NCBI RefSeq assembly: GCF_015354405.1
Contig: NZ_JADKYP010000031.1
Span: 1 to 64,000 of the forward strand
From: Nocardia sp. BSTN01
GTDB lineage: Bacteria > Actinomycetota > Actinomycetes > Mycobacteriales > Mycobacteriaceae
Direction: 5' to 3'
Length of the DNA: 64,000 nucleotides
Below the pieces are notes generated by a model, which saw nothing but the letters and a program-made list of their open reading frames with translations, did not search any database and was not told the origin of the DNA. Positions 1-7,455 of the stretch are shown piece after piece (position 1 is the stretch's first letter; each line of letters begins with the position of its first letter). The position numbers were made by a program, and so were the translations under genes.

Positions 1-9
1 ACCAGGTAG

Positions 10-33
10 AAGGCCCGGCATTTGCTGGGCCTT
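10..33 (+). terminator. Hairpin terminator of a gene upstream of the window
   Basis: Arms AAGGCCCGGC and GCTGGGCCTT form a 10-bp stem with one G-U pair and an ATTT loop, followed by a short T-containing tail. No gene lies between it and the window edge, so it probably ends a transcript entering from the left. Confidence 0.55.
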
Positions 34-356
34 TGTCCATTCTGACGACACTTTTACGACAACTCATACCGCGTTGCCGTCGTCCGGCTGTTCGAACAGC
101 GATCCCATCGAGTCCAGCGCCTTGCACAACCGGAAACGCCTTGATCACCCCATAACCGCCCGCTTCAGCAGCCCCACCGGCGGCGACATGGGTGCAGGGT
201 AGGCAGCACTCCTGCGGAAACCTCGCGATGAGAGCCCTCGAAAGTGCCGCTCGGAGGCCACAGGGGCCTCGTTGTTCCGGTCCACCGTCCTCCGGCCGCT
301 TTTGCCCAGGGGCGCACAGCAGCACGACGTCAGGAAGGTGGCAGCTGTGTTAGGCG

Positions 357-623
357 GTGTTCTGGCAGTCACGGCGGATCCGGTCTGCCGCCGCGACGGG
401 GTCGGTGTGGTTCAACGGGACCGTGACGGCAGTGCCGGGTCCGGCAGAGTCCGCGCCGGACGCACAGGTGCACACCGATTCGGCGACCCTGCTCGGAATC
501 GGCGGTCGACAAATCGATCTCACCGAAGCGCTGACCGCCGGGCACCTCTCGCTGTCGGGCGACCCAGCAGTGCTGCGGGCACTCCTCGACGGGCTGTCGA
601 CCGTCATCGCCGAGAGCGATTAG
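357..623 (+). pseudogene. HxlR-type regulator C-terminal (SCP2-like) fragment
   Basis: The 88-codon frame reads like the C-terminal SCP2/alkyl-sulfatase-like domain attached to many actinobacterial HxlR regulators: a FNGTVT strand, then DAQVHTDSATLL and LSGDPAVLRALLDGL. The winged-helix domain that should precede it is absent, and nothing upstream in the same frame resembles it. I read this as the 3' remnant of a regulator gene whose 5' part was lost. A free-standing SCP2 protein is possible, but the start (GTG at 357) has no convincing ribosome site. It lies in a region with other gene debris. Confidence 0.45.
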
Positions 624-933
624 GGGGTCCGGGAACATCGACGAGAAAAGTCACGCTTAGGAGTTACCGCAGATAGTGGCATGCTCAAAATGAGCGGAGC
701 CGACAAACGCGCACCCGGCTGCCTCATCTTCAAACCCCGCAATGCCTGTGAACACGAGTAGCGTCCGAGCCGCCCGGTGCAGGCCCGGGGGACGACTTTG
801 CCGCGTCCTGTTGCGGCACACCGAGTTTCGTTACATTCGGCTGTGCGTCGGGGCTCGTTGTAACGAAACTCCAGCGTCAGCTCCGGCTACACGGCCAGGA
901 TCGCGGCGACAGGCTGACGTCATACGTCCCTGC

Positions 934-1857
934 TCAGGCGGAGGTCCGCAGGTGTTCGTGCGCCCACTCTTCGAAGCTGGTCAGGTCGATGCCCAGCGCA
1001 CGAGCGAACTGTGGCCGGGCCGGCTGGCCGACCACCTCCATGAACTCGTGCGTGGCACCCATGTCTCCCATGCCGGCGGCGCGCGCCTGCTCTTCGGTCA
1101 TGTCCGGGGCCGTCAATGGGACGCCCAGGGCGCGGGAGAGGGTCTCGGCGATTTCGGTCATGGTCAGGTAATCGCTGGCGAGCTCCAGTTCCACTCGGTG
1201 GAACTCGACGGGGGCCGACAGGGCAGCCGCCGCGGCTCGGCCCACGTCTTTGGCTGCTACGAGTGCCAGGTGCGTGCTCGGTTTGACAACGGTGACCAGG
1301 CCCCCTTCGACGCCGCGGGGGAAGTAGAACCGCATGGACGGCTCGAAGTTCTCCATGAAGAACGACGGCTTGAGCAACGTCCAGTAGGGAAAGTCGAGTT
1401 CGCGCAGCCGGTCCTGGATCGCGGCCTTCGTGCCGAGCGGGGCTTCCATCATCGCCCACCGTCCTTCGGCCCAGCCGGGAGCCTCGACGTGCTGGTCCAC
1501 GCCGCTGGTGGAAGACTGGACGAACTGCTCCACACCGGCCGCCCGCGCAGTCGTCATGAGGTTGTCCGCCTGGCTGACCTCGCCGGCGAAGTCGAACCCC
1601 TGCTCGGTGTATGCGGGCATCTGCACGGAGAAGACGGCCCGCACGCCGTCCATGGCCGCCTCGAGGGTCACGGGTTCGGTGAGATCGCCCACGAACAGGC
1701 TGGCGCCGAGTTCTTCGACGGCCCGTGCACGCGGCGTGCTCGGGTCGCGCACCAGGGCGCGCACCGGTGTTCCCTGCGCGAGCAGGGCACGGGCGGTGGC
1801 ACCGCCTTGGCGGCCAGTGGCACCGGTGACGAGAACCGGTGTTGCGGCAGTTGTCAT
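934..1857 (-). CDS. NmrA-family NAD(P)-binding protein
   Basis: This 307-residue protein has a Rossmann fold of the atypical SDR/NmrA type. The nucleotide loop is G12-ATGRQ-G18 close to the N-terminus, followed by ALVRDPSTPRA, the stretch that usually contacts the NADP ribose phosphate. The NmrA family includes redox sensors and NAD(P)H-dependent quinone or azo reductases, and the substrate cannot be read from the sequence. The gene is divergent from a TetR regulator at 1963, with a palindrome between them, so it is probably that regulator's target. Length is normal for the family and no defect is visible. Confidence 0.85.
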   Translation of the reverse strand: MTTAATPVLVTGATGRQGGATARALLAQGTPVRALVRDPSTPRARAVEELGASLFVGDLTEPVTLEAAMDGVRAVFSVQMPAYTEQGFDFAGEVSQADNLMTTARAAGVEQFVQSSTSGVDQHVEAPGWAEGRWAMMEAPLGTKAAIQDRLRELDFPYWTLLKPSFFMENFEPSMRFYFPRGVEGGLVTVVKPSTHLALVAAKDVGRAAAAALSAPVEFHRVELELASDYLTMTEIAETLSRALGVPLTAPDMTEEQARAAGMGDMGATHEFMEVVGQPARPQFARALGIDLTSFEEWAHEHLRTSA

Positions 1858-1910
1858 GTGTACATCTCCTCAGTGGTCACGCAGCCTGCAAACGGCGGGG
1901 CGCGCCGTTT

Positions 1911-1928
1911 CGTATTCGCTACAATACG
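1911..1928. promoter_or_regulatory. Candidate TetR operator (inverted repeat)
   Basis: CGTATT and AATACG form perfect 6-bp arms around a 6-bp centre, flanked further out by CGCCG and CGGCG. The site is midway between the divergent NmrA and TetR genes, the usual place for an autoregulatory TetR operator. Confidence 0.55.
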
Positions 1929-1962
1929 GCGGGGCCCGCCACTTATCAATATTGGAGAGATC

Positions 1963-2526
1963 ATGACTGGCCAGCGCTCGGACGCCCGCCGCAACTACAC
2001 GCACATCCTCGCCGTGGCCGAGGCCGAGGTGGCGGCCCAAGGAGCCCAGGCATCCTTGGAGCAGATCGCCCGCGTCGCAGGCGTCGGATCAGCCACCGTG
2101 CGGCGCCACTTCCCCACCCGCAAAGCCTTGCTAGAAGCCGTTTTCAGGCAGCGCGTCCACGCTCTGTGTGATCGCGCTCATACGCTCAGCGCCGAGCGCG
2201 ACAGCCGCTCCGCACTGGTGGAATGGCTGCGCGAGCTGCTCGCTTACTCACTCGCCGCACGCGGTCTGGCAGACGTCCTCTCCTACCAGCCACTCCAGGA
2301 CGAGGCCACCCAGGACTCCTGTGCGGCAGCCATCGGCGCGGCCGGCGCCTTACTACTACGCAGGGCCATTGACGACCAGGCTGTCCGGGAGGACGTCACC
2401 ATCGACGACCTACTCATCGTGATCGTCGGAATCGCCCTGGCCACCGAGAATTACACCGACCCGGCGATGCAGGCGGACCGCGCATTCCGGCTCACGGTCG
2501 CAGGGTTCGGGGCCAACGGCACCTGA
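1963..2526 (+). CDS. TetR-family transcriptional regulator
   Basis: The 187-residue protein has an N-terminal TetR helix-turn-helix (SLEQIARVAGVGSATVRRHF, residues about 34-53) and a C-terminal ligand domain of the type often annotated SBP_domain-containing TetR. ATG 1963 is chosen because GGAGAG lies four bases upstream; the reading frame is open much further upstream but that part is antisense to the NmrA gene. It is divergent from that gene and likely represses it through the palindrome at 1911-1928. The ligand is unknown. Confidence 0.85.
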   Translation: MTGQRSDARRNYTHILAVAEAEVAAQGAQASLEQIARVAGVGSATVRRHFPTRKALLEAVFRQRVHALCDRAHTLSAERDSRSALVEWLRELLAYSLAARGLADVLSYQPLQDEATQDSCAAAIGAAGALLLRRAIDDQAVREDVTIDDLLIVIVGIALATENYTDPAMQADRAFRLTVAGFGANGT

Positions 2527-2716
2527 GCACTCGTGCGCGGCACCGTCGCGGCCCTGGCCCAGTGCGTCAACCTGCCCACGAAGCTGGCCCCGGACCGGGT
2601 CCGACAGCGGGGGCCGTCCTTTGACGACATGCCGCCGAGGGGATCCGCGAGTCGCCCGGATCATGCGGAAACAGCGCAGTCGATCCATTGCGATCCGTTC
2701 CCGATTGACGACAGGG

Positions 2717-3014
2717 TTTTCCGACAGATACGCGGGTGAACGGATAGCAGTTCCGGGACAACGATCAGAAGAGGTGCGCGAGCTCGCTGGATACGCGCGG
2801 TCTGGTGACCGGCTCACCGTATCCGAGCTGTACAGGCTGTGCCGCGACCTCGCCGACATCCTCGCCGTGCGCGACTGGTGCAGACGACACCAGGTGAAGC
2901 TGCGAGTCCTTGTCCGGGGCGCTGTCGGGCATCACGGACCTGTCTGCGACCGACGCGACAACCACCATGCTGGTCAACGTGCTGATCTCGGTCGGCCAGT
3001 TTCAGCGCGACCTG
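2717..3014 (+). pseudogene. Serine resolvase/invertase remnant, frameshifted
   Basis: Two overlapping frames together follow a resolvase catalytic domain. The first gives RSGDRLTVSELYRLCRDLAD, matching the kGDtLvVwkLDRLgRs block of Hin-type recombinases. The second, entered by a frameshift near 2910, gives TTTMLVNVLISVGQFQRDL, matching the vlaaiAefERdLi block. The N-terminal segment with the catalytic serine is missing, and no DNA-binding C-terminus follows. It is therefore an inactive remnant of a mobile-element recombinase. Confidence 0.55.
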
Positions 3015-3088
3015 CCAACGCCAAGCCCTGCAACACTGCGCCCCGAGACCCTCGGCAAGCAGTCCGCCGAGAACGGCGTCCCCCCACC

Positions 3089-3205
3089 ATCACCGGCCGC
3101 GTCTCCGCGCTGCGCCGGCTCGTGCTGCAGGCCCCGGCGCCGGTCGTCGCCGATGCCCTGGGCATCCACTCCCGGACGAACGACTACCGCCACTTTCTCC
3201 AGTAG
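3089..3205 (+). pseudogene. Actinobacterial integrase C-terminal remnant
   Basis: A 38-codon tail contains RLVLQAPAPVVADALGIH, a segment I associate with the C-terminal region of large actinobacterial tyrosine site-specific integrases. The rest of the domain is absent and the tail after it is unlike the usual TWSRYA-type ending. It lies about 75 bp after the resolvase remnant, so two different recombinase genes have decayed here. The match is from memory of the family, not an alignment. Confidence 0.4.
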
Positions 3206-3270
3206 CGAGCGGTTCGGCGTGATGGTCGGTAGTCCCGGCGCCGGCCCGCGTGACGACGTGCCAGGGAATG

Positions 3271-3630
3271 TCAGTTGCACATGCGTTGCCTGTCGTAGTG
3301 GGAGCGAGCGGCTTCGACCGCGTCGAGGTAATTGACGGCCCATCCCAGCATGGCTTCCACCGGGGGCTGAAGGGTCCGGCCCAAGCGGGTGATGCGGTAT
3401 TCGATCGCGACCGGATCCGTGGATACGACAACTCGCTCGACCATGCCATTGCGCTCCAGTCGCCGCAGGCACGCGGTCAGTGACTTCGGTGTGACGGCGG
3501 GCAGGCGTTGACGAAGTTCGTTGAAGCGCCGGGGGCGGTCGCACAATGCCTCCAGTACCAGCAAAGACCACTTGTCGAAGAGCTGGTCGAGCAGGCGACG
3601 GCCGTCGCCGTTGAGCTCCGATCCGGTCAT
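3271..3630 (-). CDS. HxlR-family winged-helix regulator
   Basis: The 119-residue protein is a complete single-domain HxlR regulator. It contains the signature DKWSLLVLEAL (residues 19-29), then RRFNELRQRLPAVTPKSLTACLRRLERNGMV as the recognition region, and an arginine-rich wing. HxlR proteins sense aldehydes, quinones or thiol stress and usually act on a divergent neighbour. Here the neighbour is a crotonase at 3728, with an inverted repeat between. Unlike the fragment at 357, it has no SCP2 domain. Confidence 0.85.
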   Translation of the reverse strand: MTGSELNGDGRRLLDQLFDKWSLLVLEALCDRPRRFNELRQRLPAVTPKSLTACLRRLERNGMVERVVVSTDPVAIEYRITRLGRTLQPPVEAMLGWAVNYLDAVEAARSHYDRQRMCN

Positions 3631-3664
3631 GGCGGTCTCCTTCGCGATACCTGGTTTCGTTGCA

Positions 3665-3688
3665 GTATATGTGAACTACTAGATATAC
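3665..3688. promoter_or_regulatory. Candidate HxlR operator
   Basis: GTATAT and ATATAC arms are separated by 12 bp in an otherwise GC-rich context, between the divergent HxlR and crotonase genes. Size and placement suit an HxlR dimer. Confidence 0.5.
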
Positions 3689-3727
3689 ATGGGATACCTA
3701 TCGATCCGACCTGGGAAGACAGGAATC

Positions 3728-4567
3728 ATGATTGACGCATACGCGACCCTCAAGGTCGCCATCACCAGTGGCGTGGCTCACGTCGAGATCGACAACCCCC
3801 CAGTCAATCTGCTCAACGCTGCCCTCATGCTGGACCTGGACCGGTTCGCAGACGCGATGTCCGACAACGACGACATACGGGTGATCGTTTTCGCCAGCGC
3901 GGACCCGGACTTCTTCGTCGCACACGGCGACATGACGTTCGCCGACGACCTCGCGTCGTTCGGTGAACTCCCCATCGCACCCGAGCAAGACCAGTCCTTG
4001 AACCCGATGATGCGAGTCCACGAACGGATCCGGTCGCTGCCACAGACCACCATCGCCAAGCTGCGCGGGCTGGCACGCGGCGGCGGCGCGGAACTACTGT
4101 CCGCAATGGACATGCGGTTCGCATCGCTCGAGCACGCCGGCATGGCGCAGATGGAGTGTGCCCTGGGAATCATCCCGGGTGCGGGAGGCACCGCATACCT
4201 GACCGGTCTCGTCGGCCGCGCCCGCGCCCTGGAGATCATCCTCGGCGGGCGCCTGATAGATGCCGCGACCGCAGAACGGATCGGATGGGTGAACCGGGCC
4301 GTGCCGGACGCCGAGCTCGACTACGTCGTCGATATCCTCGCCGCCCGCATCGCCGCTCTGCCGCCCGGCGTTGCCCGCGCCGCGACCGAAGCGATCGACG
4401 CTGCGGCGGAGTCGACAACGCACGGCCTGCGAAAAGCCAACGAGGTCCTCAACGAACTGTTCGCCGAGCCCGCCGCAGCCCGCCTCGCGAAGGCTGCCCT
4501 GGCCGCCGGTGCCCAAACCCGCGACGGAGAACGTCGTCTCGAGACGCTCGTCGACAAGATCAGTTAG
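3728..4567 (+). CDS. Enoyl-CoA hydratase/isomerase (crotonase) family protein
   Basis: The 279-residue crotonase-fold protein keeps both glutamates used by hydratases: one in RGGGAELLSAMD and one in AQMECALGIIPGAGGTAYL. The oxyanion-hole strand is present around HGDMTF. The family hydrates or isomerises enoyl-CoA esters; the exact substrate is not visible. ATG 3728 is preferred to an in-frame start at 3689 because GGGAAG is well spaced before it and the upstream codons cover the operator. The partner HxlR gene suggests induction by a toxic carbonyl or aromatic compound. Confidence 0.8.
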   Translation: MIDAYATLKVAITSGVAHVEIDNPPVNLLNAALMLDLDRFADAMSDNDDIRVIVFASADPDFFVAHGDMTFADDLASFGELPIAPEQDQSLNPMMRVHERIRSLPQTTIAKLRGLARGGGAELLSAMDMRFASLEHAGMAQMECALGIIPGAGGTAYLTGLVGRARALEIILGGRLIDAATAERIGWVNRAVPDAELDYVVDILAARIAALPPGVARAATEAIDAAAESTTHGLRKANEVLNELFAEPAAARLAKAALAAGAQTRDGERRLETLVDKIS

Positions 4568-4975
4568 TGCCTCGTCGAGCAACGTTGGGTTGTAGTCGGG
4601 GCTTCGCAATGGGCAGTCGAACGATCTCGCGGGGGTCGGACAGCTTCCGACGCAGTTCGTCGGCGGCGTTGTTCCCGGCCCCGGCTGATCCTCCGTATCA
4701 CCGCGGACTCCGCGGTCGCGCGCCGGTTGCTCGGCTTCCTCGGGGCATGCGATCGTGACCGCTCACCTGCTCTCCCCTCCCGGCTCGCGGCCGCCTCCCG
4801 GTAGCCTGCACGTCACGTCTAAGTTGCTCTCCATTCTTCTCCGAAAGAGTGGACATCGCTGGGCTTAGTTATGTATGTTAATCAATATTCTGAGCTGCCT
4901 AGAGGCGAGACCGACCGTCGGGCTCGCACCGCTCGCGGCGGCCGGTATCTCACAGTGGAGACGGAGGCTTCGACG
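4568..4975. other. Intergenic stretch, no gene recognised
   Basis: No credible gene was seen. An AT-rich segment at about 4862-4892 interrupts the GC-rich sequence and may hold a promoter reading right toward the small frame at 4976. Confidence 0.4.
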
Positions 4976-5050
4976 ATGAATCCCTATGTTCTGATCCAGA
5001 ACCTGCTCAACCGACTCGATCTCGGATCTGCGGGGATCAGCGCCCAGTAG
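4976..5050 (+). CDS. Candidate 24-residue peptide with strong ribosome site
   Basis: ATG 4976 is preceded by ACGGAGG at ideal spacing and opens a 24-codon frame beginning MNPYVLIQNLLNRLDL and ending at TAG 5048-5050. The peptide is amphipathic with a hydrophobic N-terminal half. Its 3' end overlaps the convergent TetR gene by 14 bp. I recognise no family. The ribosome site is the main argument; without expression data it may be fortuitous. Confidence 0.3.
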   Translation: MNPYVLIQNLLNRLDLGSAGISAQ

Positions 5051-5741
5051 CGGGCGCGTCCGCGCCGGGGTCGAGGGGCGGCTCGAGCATCGGGACGAGA
5101 TAGTGCCGGGCGAGGGCCGCTACCTGATCGTCGTCGTCGAGGTCGATGACCTGGCTGGGAACCGCCAGATAGGAGGCGGAGATCCGCACCATCAACTCGG
5201 CCACCAGATCGACGTCGACCTCCTGGGCGACATGGCCGGCGCGCTGCTCACGGCGGAGTTGGTCGGCCACGAACCGGCGCACCATGGCGACGGTATGGCC
5301 CTGATCGCCGATCATGGATCCGACGAGCATGTCAGGTTCGGCGGCGAGCAGGCCGCCGATGATCGGGTTCTTGCGGATCACCTTCAATGAGCTGACGAAA
5401 CCCAGGACGACCCGGTCGGCTGCCGTGCGCGCGTGCCGGATGTCGACCAGGAACTGGTCGAAATAGCGCCGGTATTCGCGCACGATCACCTGCTCGACCA
5501 AGGCGTCCTTCGTCGCGAAACGGCGGTACACGGTGATGCGGGAAACATTGGCCCGCCGGGCCACATCGTCCATGGTCGAGCGGCGGACGCCGAGGGCGCC
5601 GAACTGTTCGACCGCCGCGTCGAGGATGCGCGAGCGGATGTCGTCACCCTCGTCGACGCGGTCGACCGCGTCGGTGTACGCGCGTTCGAGTGGTGACGTG
5701 CCGTTCCCTGAACCCTTCGAGGGCGGTGATCCGAGCTTCAC
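5037..5741 (-). CDS. TetR-family regulator, probable LcpR
   Basis: The 234-residue protein has a TetR helix-turn-helix (RRSTMDDVARRANVSRITVYRRF) after a polar N-terminal tail, then an all-helical ligand domain. GTG 5741 is chosen because AGAGGA lies five bases upstream; longer in-frame starts exist to 5816 but overlap the operator region. It is divergent from lcp at 5877. In rubber-degrading actinomycetes a TetR regulator (LcpR) often sits divergently next to lcp and represses it, so that role is inferred here from position and family. Confidence 0.75.
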   Translation of the reverse strand: MKLGSPPSKGSGNGTSPLERAYTDAVDRVDEGDDIRSRILDAAVEQFGALGVRRSTMDDVARRANVSRITVYRRFATKDALVEQVIVREYRRYFDQFLVDIRHARTAADRVVLGFVSSLKVIRKNPIIGGLLAAEPDMLVGSMIGDQGHTVAMVRRFVADQLRREQRAGHVAQEVDVDLVAELMVRISASYLAVPSQVIDLDDDDQVAALARHYLVPMLEPPLDPGADAPATGR

Positions 5742-5794
5742 GGTGTCCTCTCGCGCGCTTCGTTTCGAAAATCCTGACAACTTCTTGTGATCGC

Positions 5795-5809
5795 GACCAC
5801 GGTGTGGTC
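5795..5809. promoter_or_regulatory. Palindrome in the lcpR-lcp intergenic region
   Basis: GACCAC-GGT-GTGGTC is a perfect 6-3-6 inverted repeat between the divergent regulator and lcp. It may be one operator or part of the leftward promoter. Confidence 0.4.
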
Positions 5810-5816
5810 TCATCAA

Positions 5817-5849
5817 GATACTCAGAAACAGGGTTTGTATCTCTGTATC
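5817..5849. promoter_or_regulatory. Candidate LcpR operator near the lcp start
   Basis: A GATAC half-site at 5817 faces two GTATC half-sites at 5837 and 5845. The outer pair extends to a 10-bp arm with two mismatches. The site ends 27 bp before the lcp start codon, where repressor binding would block transcription. Confidence 0.45.
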
Positions 5850-5876
5850 TGCTTCTCAATGAAGAGGGACAATAGC

Positions 5877-7100
5877 ATGGACGGACTGGGTCTCAGCAGG
5901 CGCGATGCCCTGCGAGCAGGCGGTGGTTTGATCGGCGCTGCGGGCGCGCTCGCACTCGGGGCGCGGACCGCGCGGGCGGATCCGTGGACGTGGTCGCCGA
6001 GCGGTTCCGTGGTCGGCAGTGGCGGCGGCGCCGACCCGCTGACCGTGTGGGATCCGGAGGCGGATCCGGTGATCGCCGATGTCATGGACCACCAGGACAT
6101 TCCGCGGATCAACAATCTGCTGCGGACCTGGGTGTACAACGATCAGCCGATTCCGGCCGGGTTGCCGCAGAATATGCGCGACTTCATGGAGTACGCGCGG
6201 CAGCTGCCGTCGTGGGCGGACCAGGCCAAGATGGCAGCCGGCTTCGAATTCAACAAGAAGCGCGGAACGTATCTGGGTGTGCTCTACGCCTTCGCCAGCG
6301 GGATGATGGCGAACGTCATTCCGCACGAGGCGCGCGCGGTGTACTACTCCCGGGGCGGTTCGCATCTGAAGGACCGCATCGCCAAGACCGCGAAATTCGG
6401 TTACGACATCGGCACGGTCAACGCCTACCAGCCTGGCGGCGAAATGATCGTGACCTGCGTCAAGACCCGCATCATCCATGCCGCGGTCCGGCATCTGCTG
6501 CCGCAGTCGCCGCATTGGCCGAAGGAGCACACGCCGATCAGCCAGGACGACAAGATGGTCACCTGGCACAGCCTCGCCACGACCATCATGCGCACCTTCC
6601 GGGCCTGGAATCTGCAGATCCCGCAGGTCGAATCGGAGGGTTACCTGCACACCTGGCAGCTGGCCGGCCACTTCCTCGGCATTCGTGACGAATACATTCC
6701 CGCGACGTGGGAGCAGGCCGATGCCCAGGCCAAGCAGCAACTGGACCCGATCATCGAAGCGACGCCGGAGGGGATCGCGCTTGCGCACAACCTCTTGGAC
6801 CTGGGCTTCGATATCGATCTGACACTGCTCAGCAAGCCCATCCTGGGCGCGTTCACCCGATTCATCCTGGGCGACAAGATCGCCGACGATCTGCGGATCG
6901 CGCGGGAGCCGGTGTGGGATCCGCTGCTGAAGTTCAGTTGGGGACCGTTCGTCGCGGTGCGCGAGGGCGTGATGGGCGTGATCCCGCCGACCGCGGACGC
7001 GACCTGGCTGTTCGACGAATTCCTGCGGCAGTTCGTGTTGTGGTACATGGCCGAACTGCGGATGCCGCTGAGCATCGAAATCCCGCAGACCAACCGGTGA
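5877..7100 (+). CDS. lcp: Latex-clearing protein (rubber oxygenase), Tat-exported
   Basis: Lcp is a secreted b-type heme dioxygenase that cleaves the double bonds of poly(cis-1,4-isoprene) endwise. This protein has 407 residues, the length I recall for Lcp of Streptomyces sp. K30. A twin-arginine signal (SRRDAL, R8-R9) is followed by a hydrophobic stretch and a likely cut after A34 (TARA/DP). The DUF2236 core follows. R167/K170 and H201/H206 have the same spacing as R164/K167 and H198/H203 of the K30 enzyme, where the histidine is the axial heme ligand. ATG 5877 has AGAGGG upstream. A redox gene chain starts 52 bp downstream and may be co-transcribed. Confidence 0.9.
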   Translation: MDGLGLSRRDALRAGGGLIGAAGALALGARTARADPWTWSPSGSVVGSGGGADPLTVWDPEADPVIADVMDHQDIPRINNLLRTWVYNDQPIPAGLPQNMRDFMEYARQLPSWADQAKMAAGFEFNKKRGTYLGVLYAFASGMMANVIPHEARAVYYSRGGSHLKDRIAKTAKFGYDIGTVNAYQPGGEMIVTCVKTRIIHAAVRHLLPQSPHWPKEHTPISQDDKMVTWHSLATTIMRTFRAWNLQIPQVESEGYLHTWQLAGHFLGIRDEYIPATWEQADAQAKQQLDPIIEATPEGIALAHNLLDLGFDIDLTLLSKPILGAFTRFILGDKIADDLRIAREPVWDPLLKFSWGPFVAVREGVMGVIPPTADATWLFDEFLRQFVLWYMAELRMPLSIEIPQTNR

Positions 7101-7152
7101 TTCGCCGACTTCGCGGGCGACAGCGGTCTTCGGAGGCGAAGGTGGAACAAAG

Positions 7153-7455
7153 ATGACAACGAACCCGAATCTCTCGCGAATCCGGCGCGGTGCAACGGGA
7201 ATATTCGTCGCCGCGACGGTCGCCGTCGGTGGACTCGCCGTGGAATTGGCGGTGCAGGGCGGGACCATCGGCCATGCGGCGAAACCGGCGGAAACCGCGC
7301 AGCGGGTGTCCGTGGAGGGGCACCCGGCCGTTCCGGCCTCGGTGCCGACTTCTGCTGCGCCGCAACCAGATAGCAGCCGGCCGGGGGAGTGGACGCCCAC
7401 GCCGCCGGTGCAGAATTCCGACAGCGAACCGCACGAGCACACCGCCGGGTCATGA
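7153..7455 (+). CDS. Small exported or membrane-anchored protein of the ApbE cluster
   Basis: The 100-residue protein has one N-terminal hydrophobic segment (about residues 14-34) preceded by RIRR, then a low-complexity tail rich in Pro, Ser and Thr ending in HEHTAGS. It would be anchored with the tail outside, or released. It overlaps the apbE start by four bases (ATGA). In related clusters this position is often held by an exported FMN-binding-domain protein that ApbE flavinylates. Here that domain is absent, and the only GAT triplet lies beside the membrane segment. Its role is unknown. Confidence 0.7.
   Translation: MTTNPNLSRIRRGATGIFVAATVAVGGLAVELAVQGGTIGHAAKPAETAQRVSVEGHPAVPASVPTSAAPQPDSSRPGEWTPTPPVQNSDSEPHEHTAGS

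Noticed and set aside
1-4. ACCA at the very start, possibly the 3' end of a tRNA and an attachment site for the debris at 2.5-3.2 kb
   Set aside because: Four bases at a window edge cannot show a tRNA, and no repeat of a T-arm was found near the recombinase remnants.
742-1962. Long rightward open frame joined to the TetR gene (594 codons in all)
   Set aside because: This part is antisense to the NmrA gene, has no family features, and a proper ribosome site exists at 1963.
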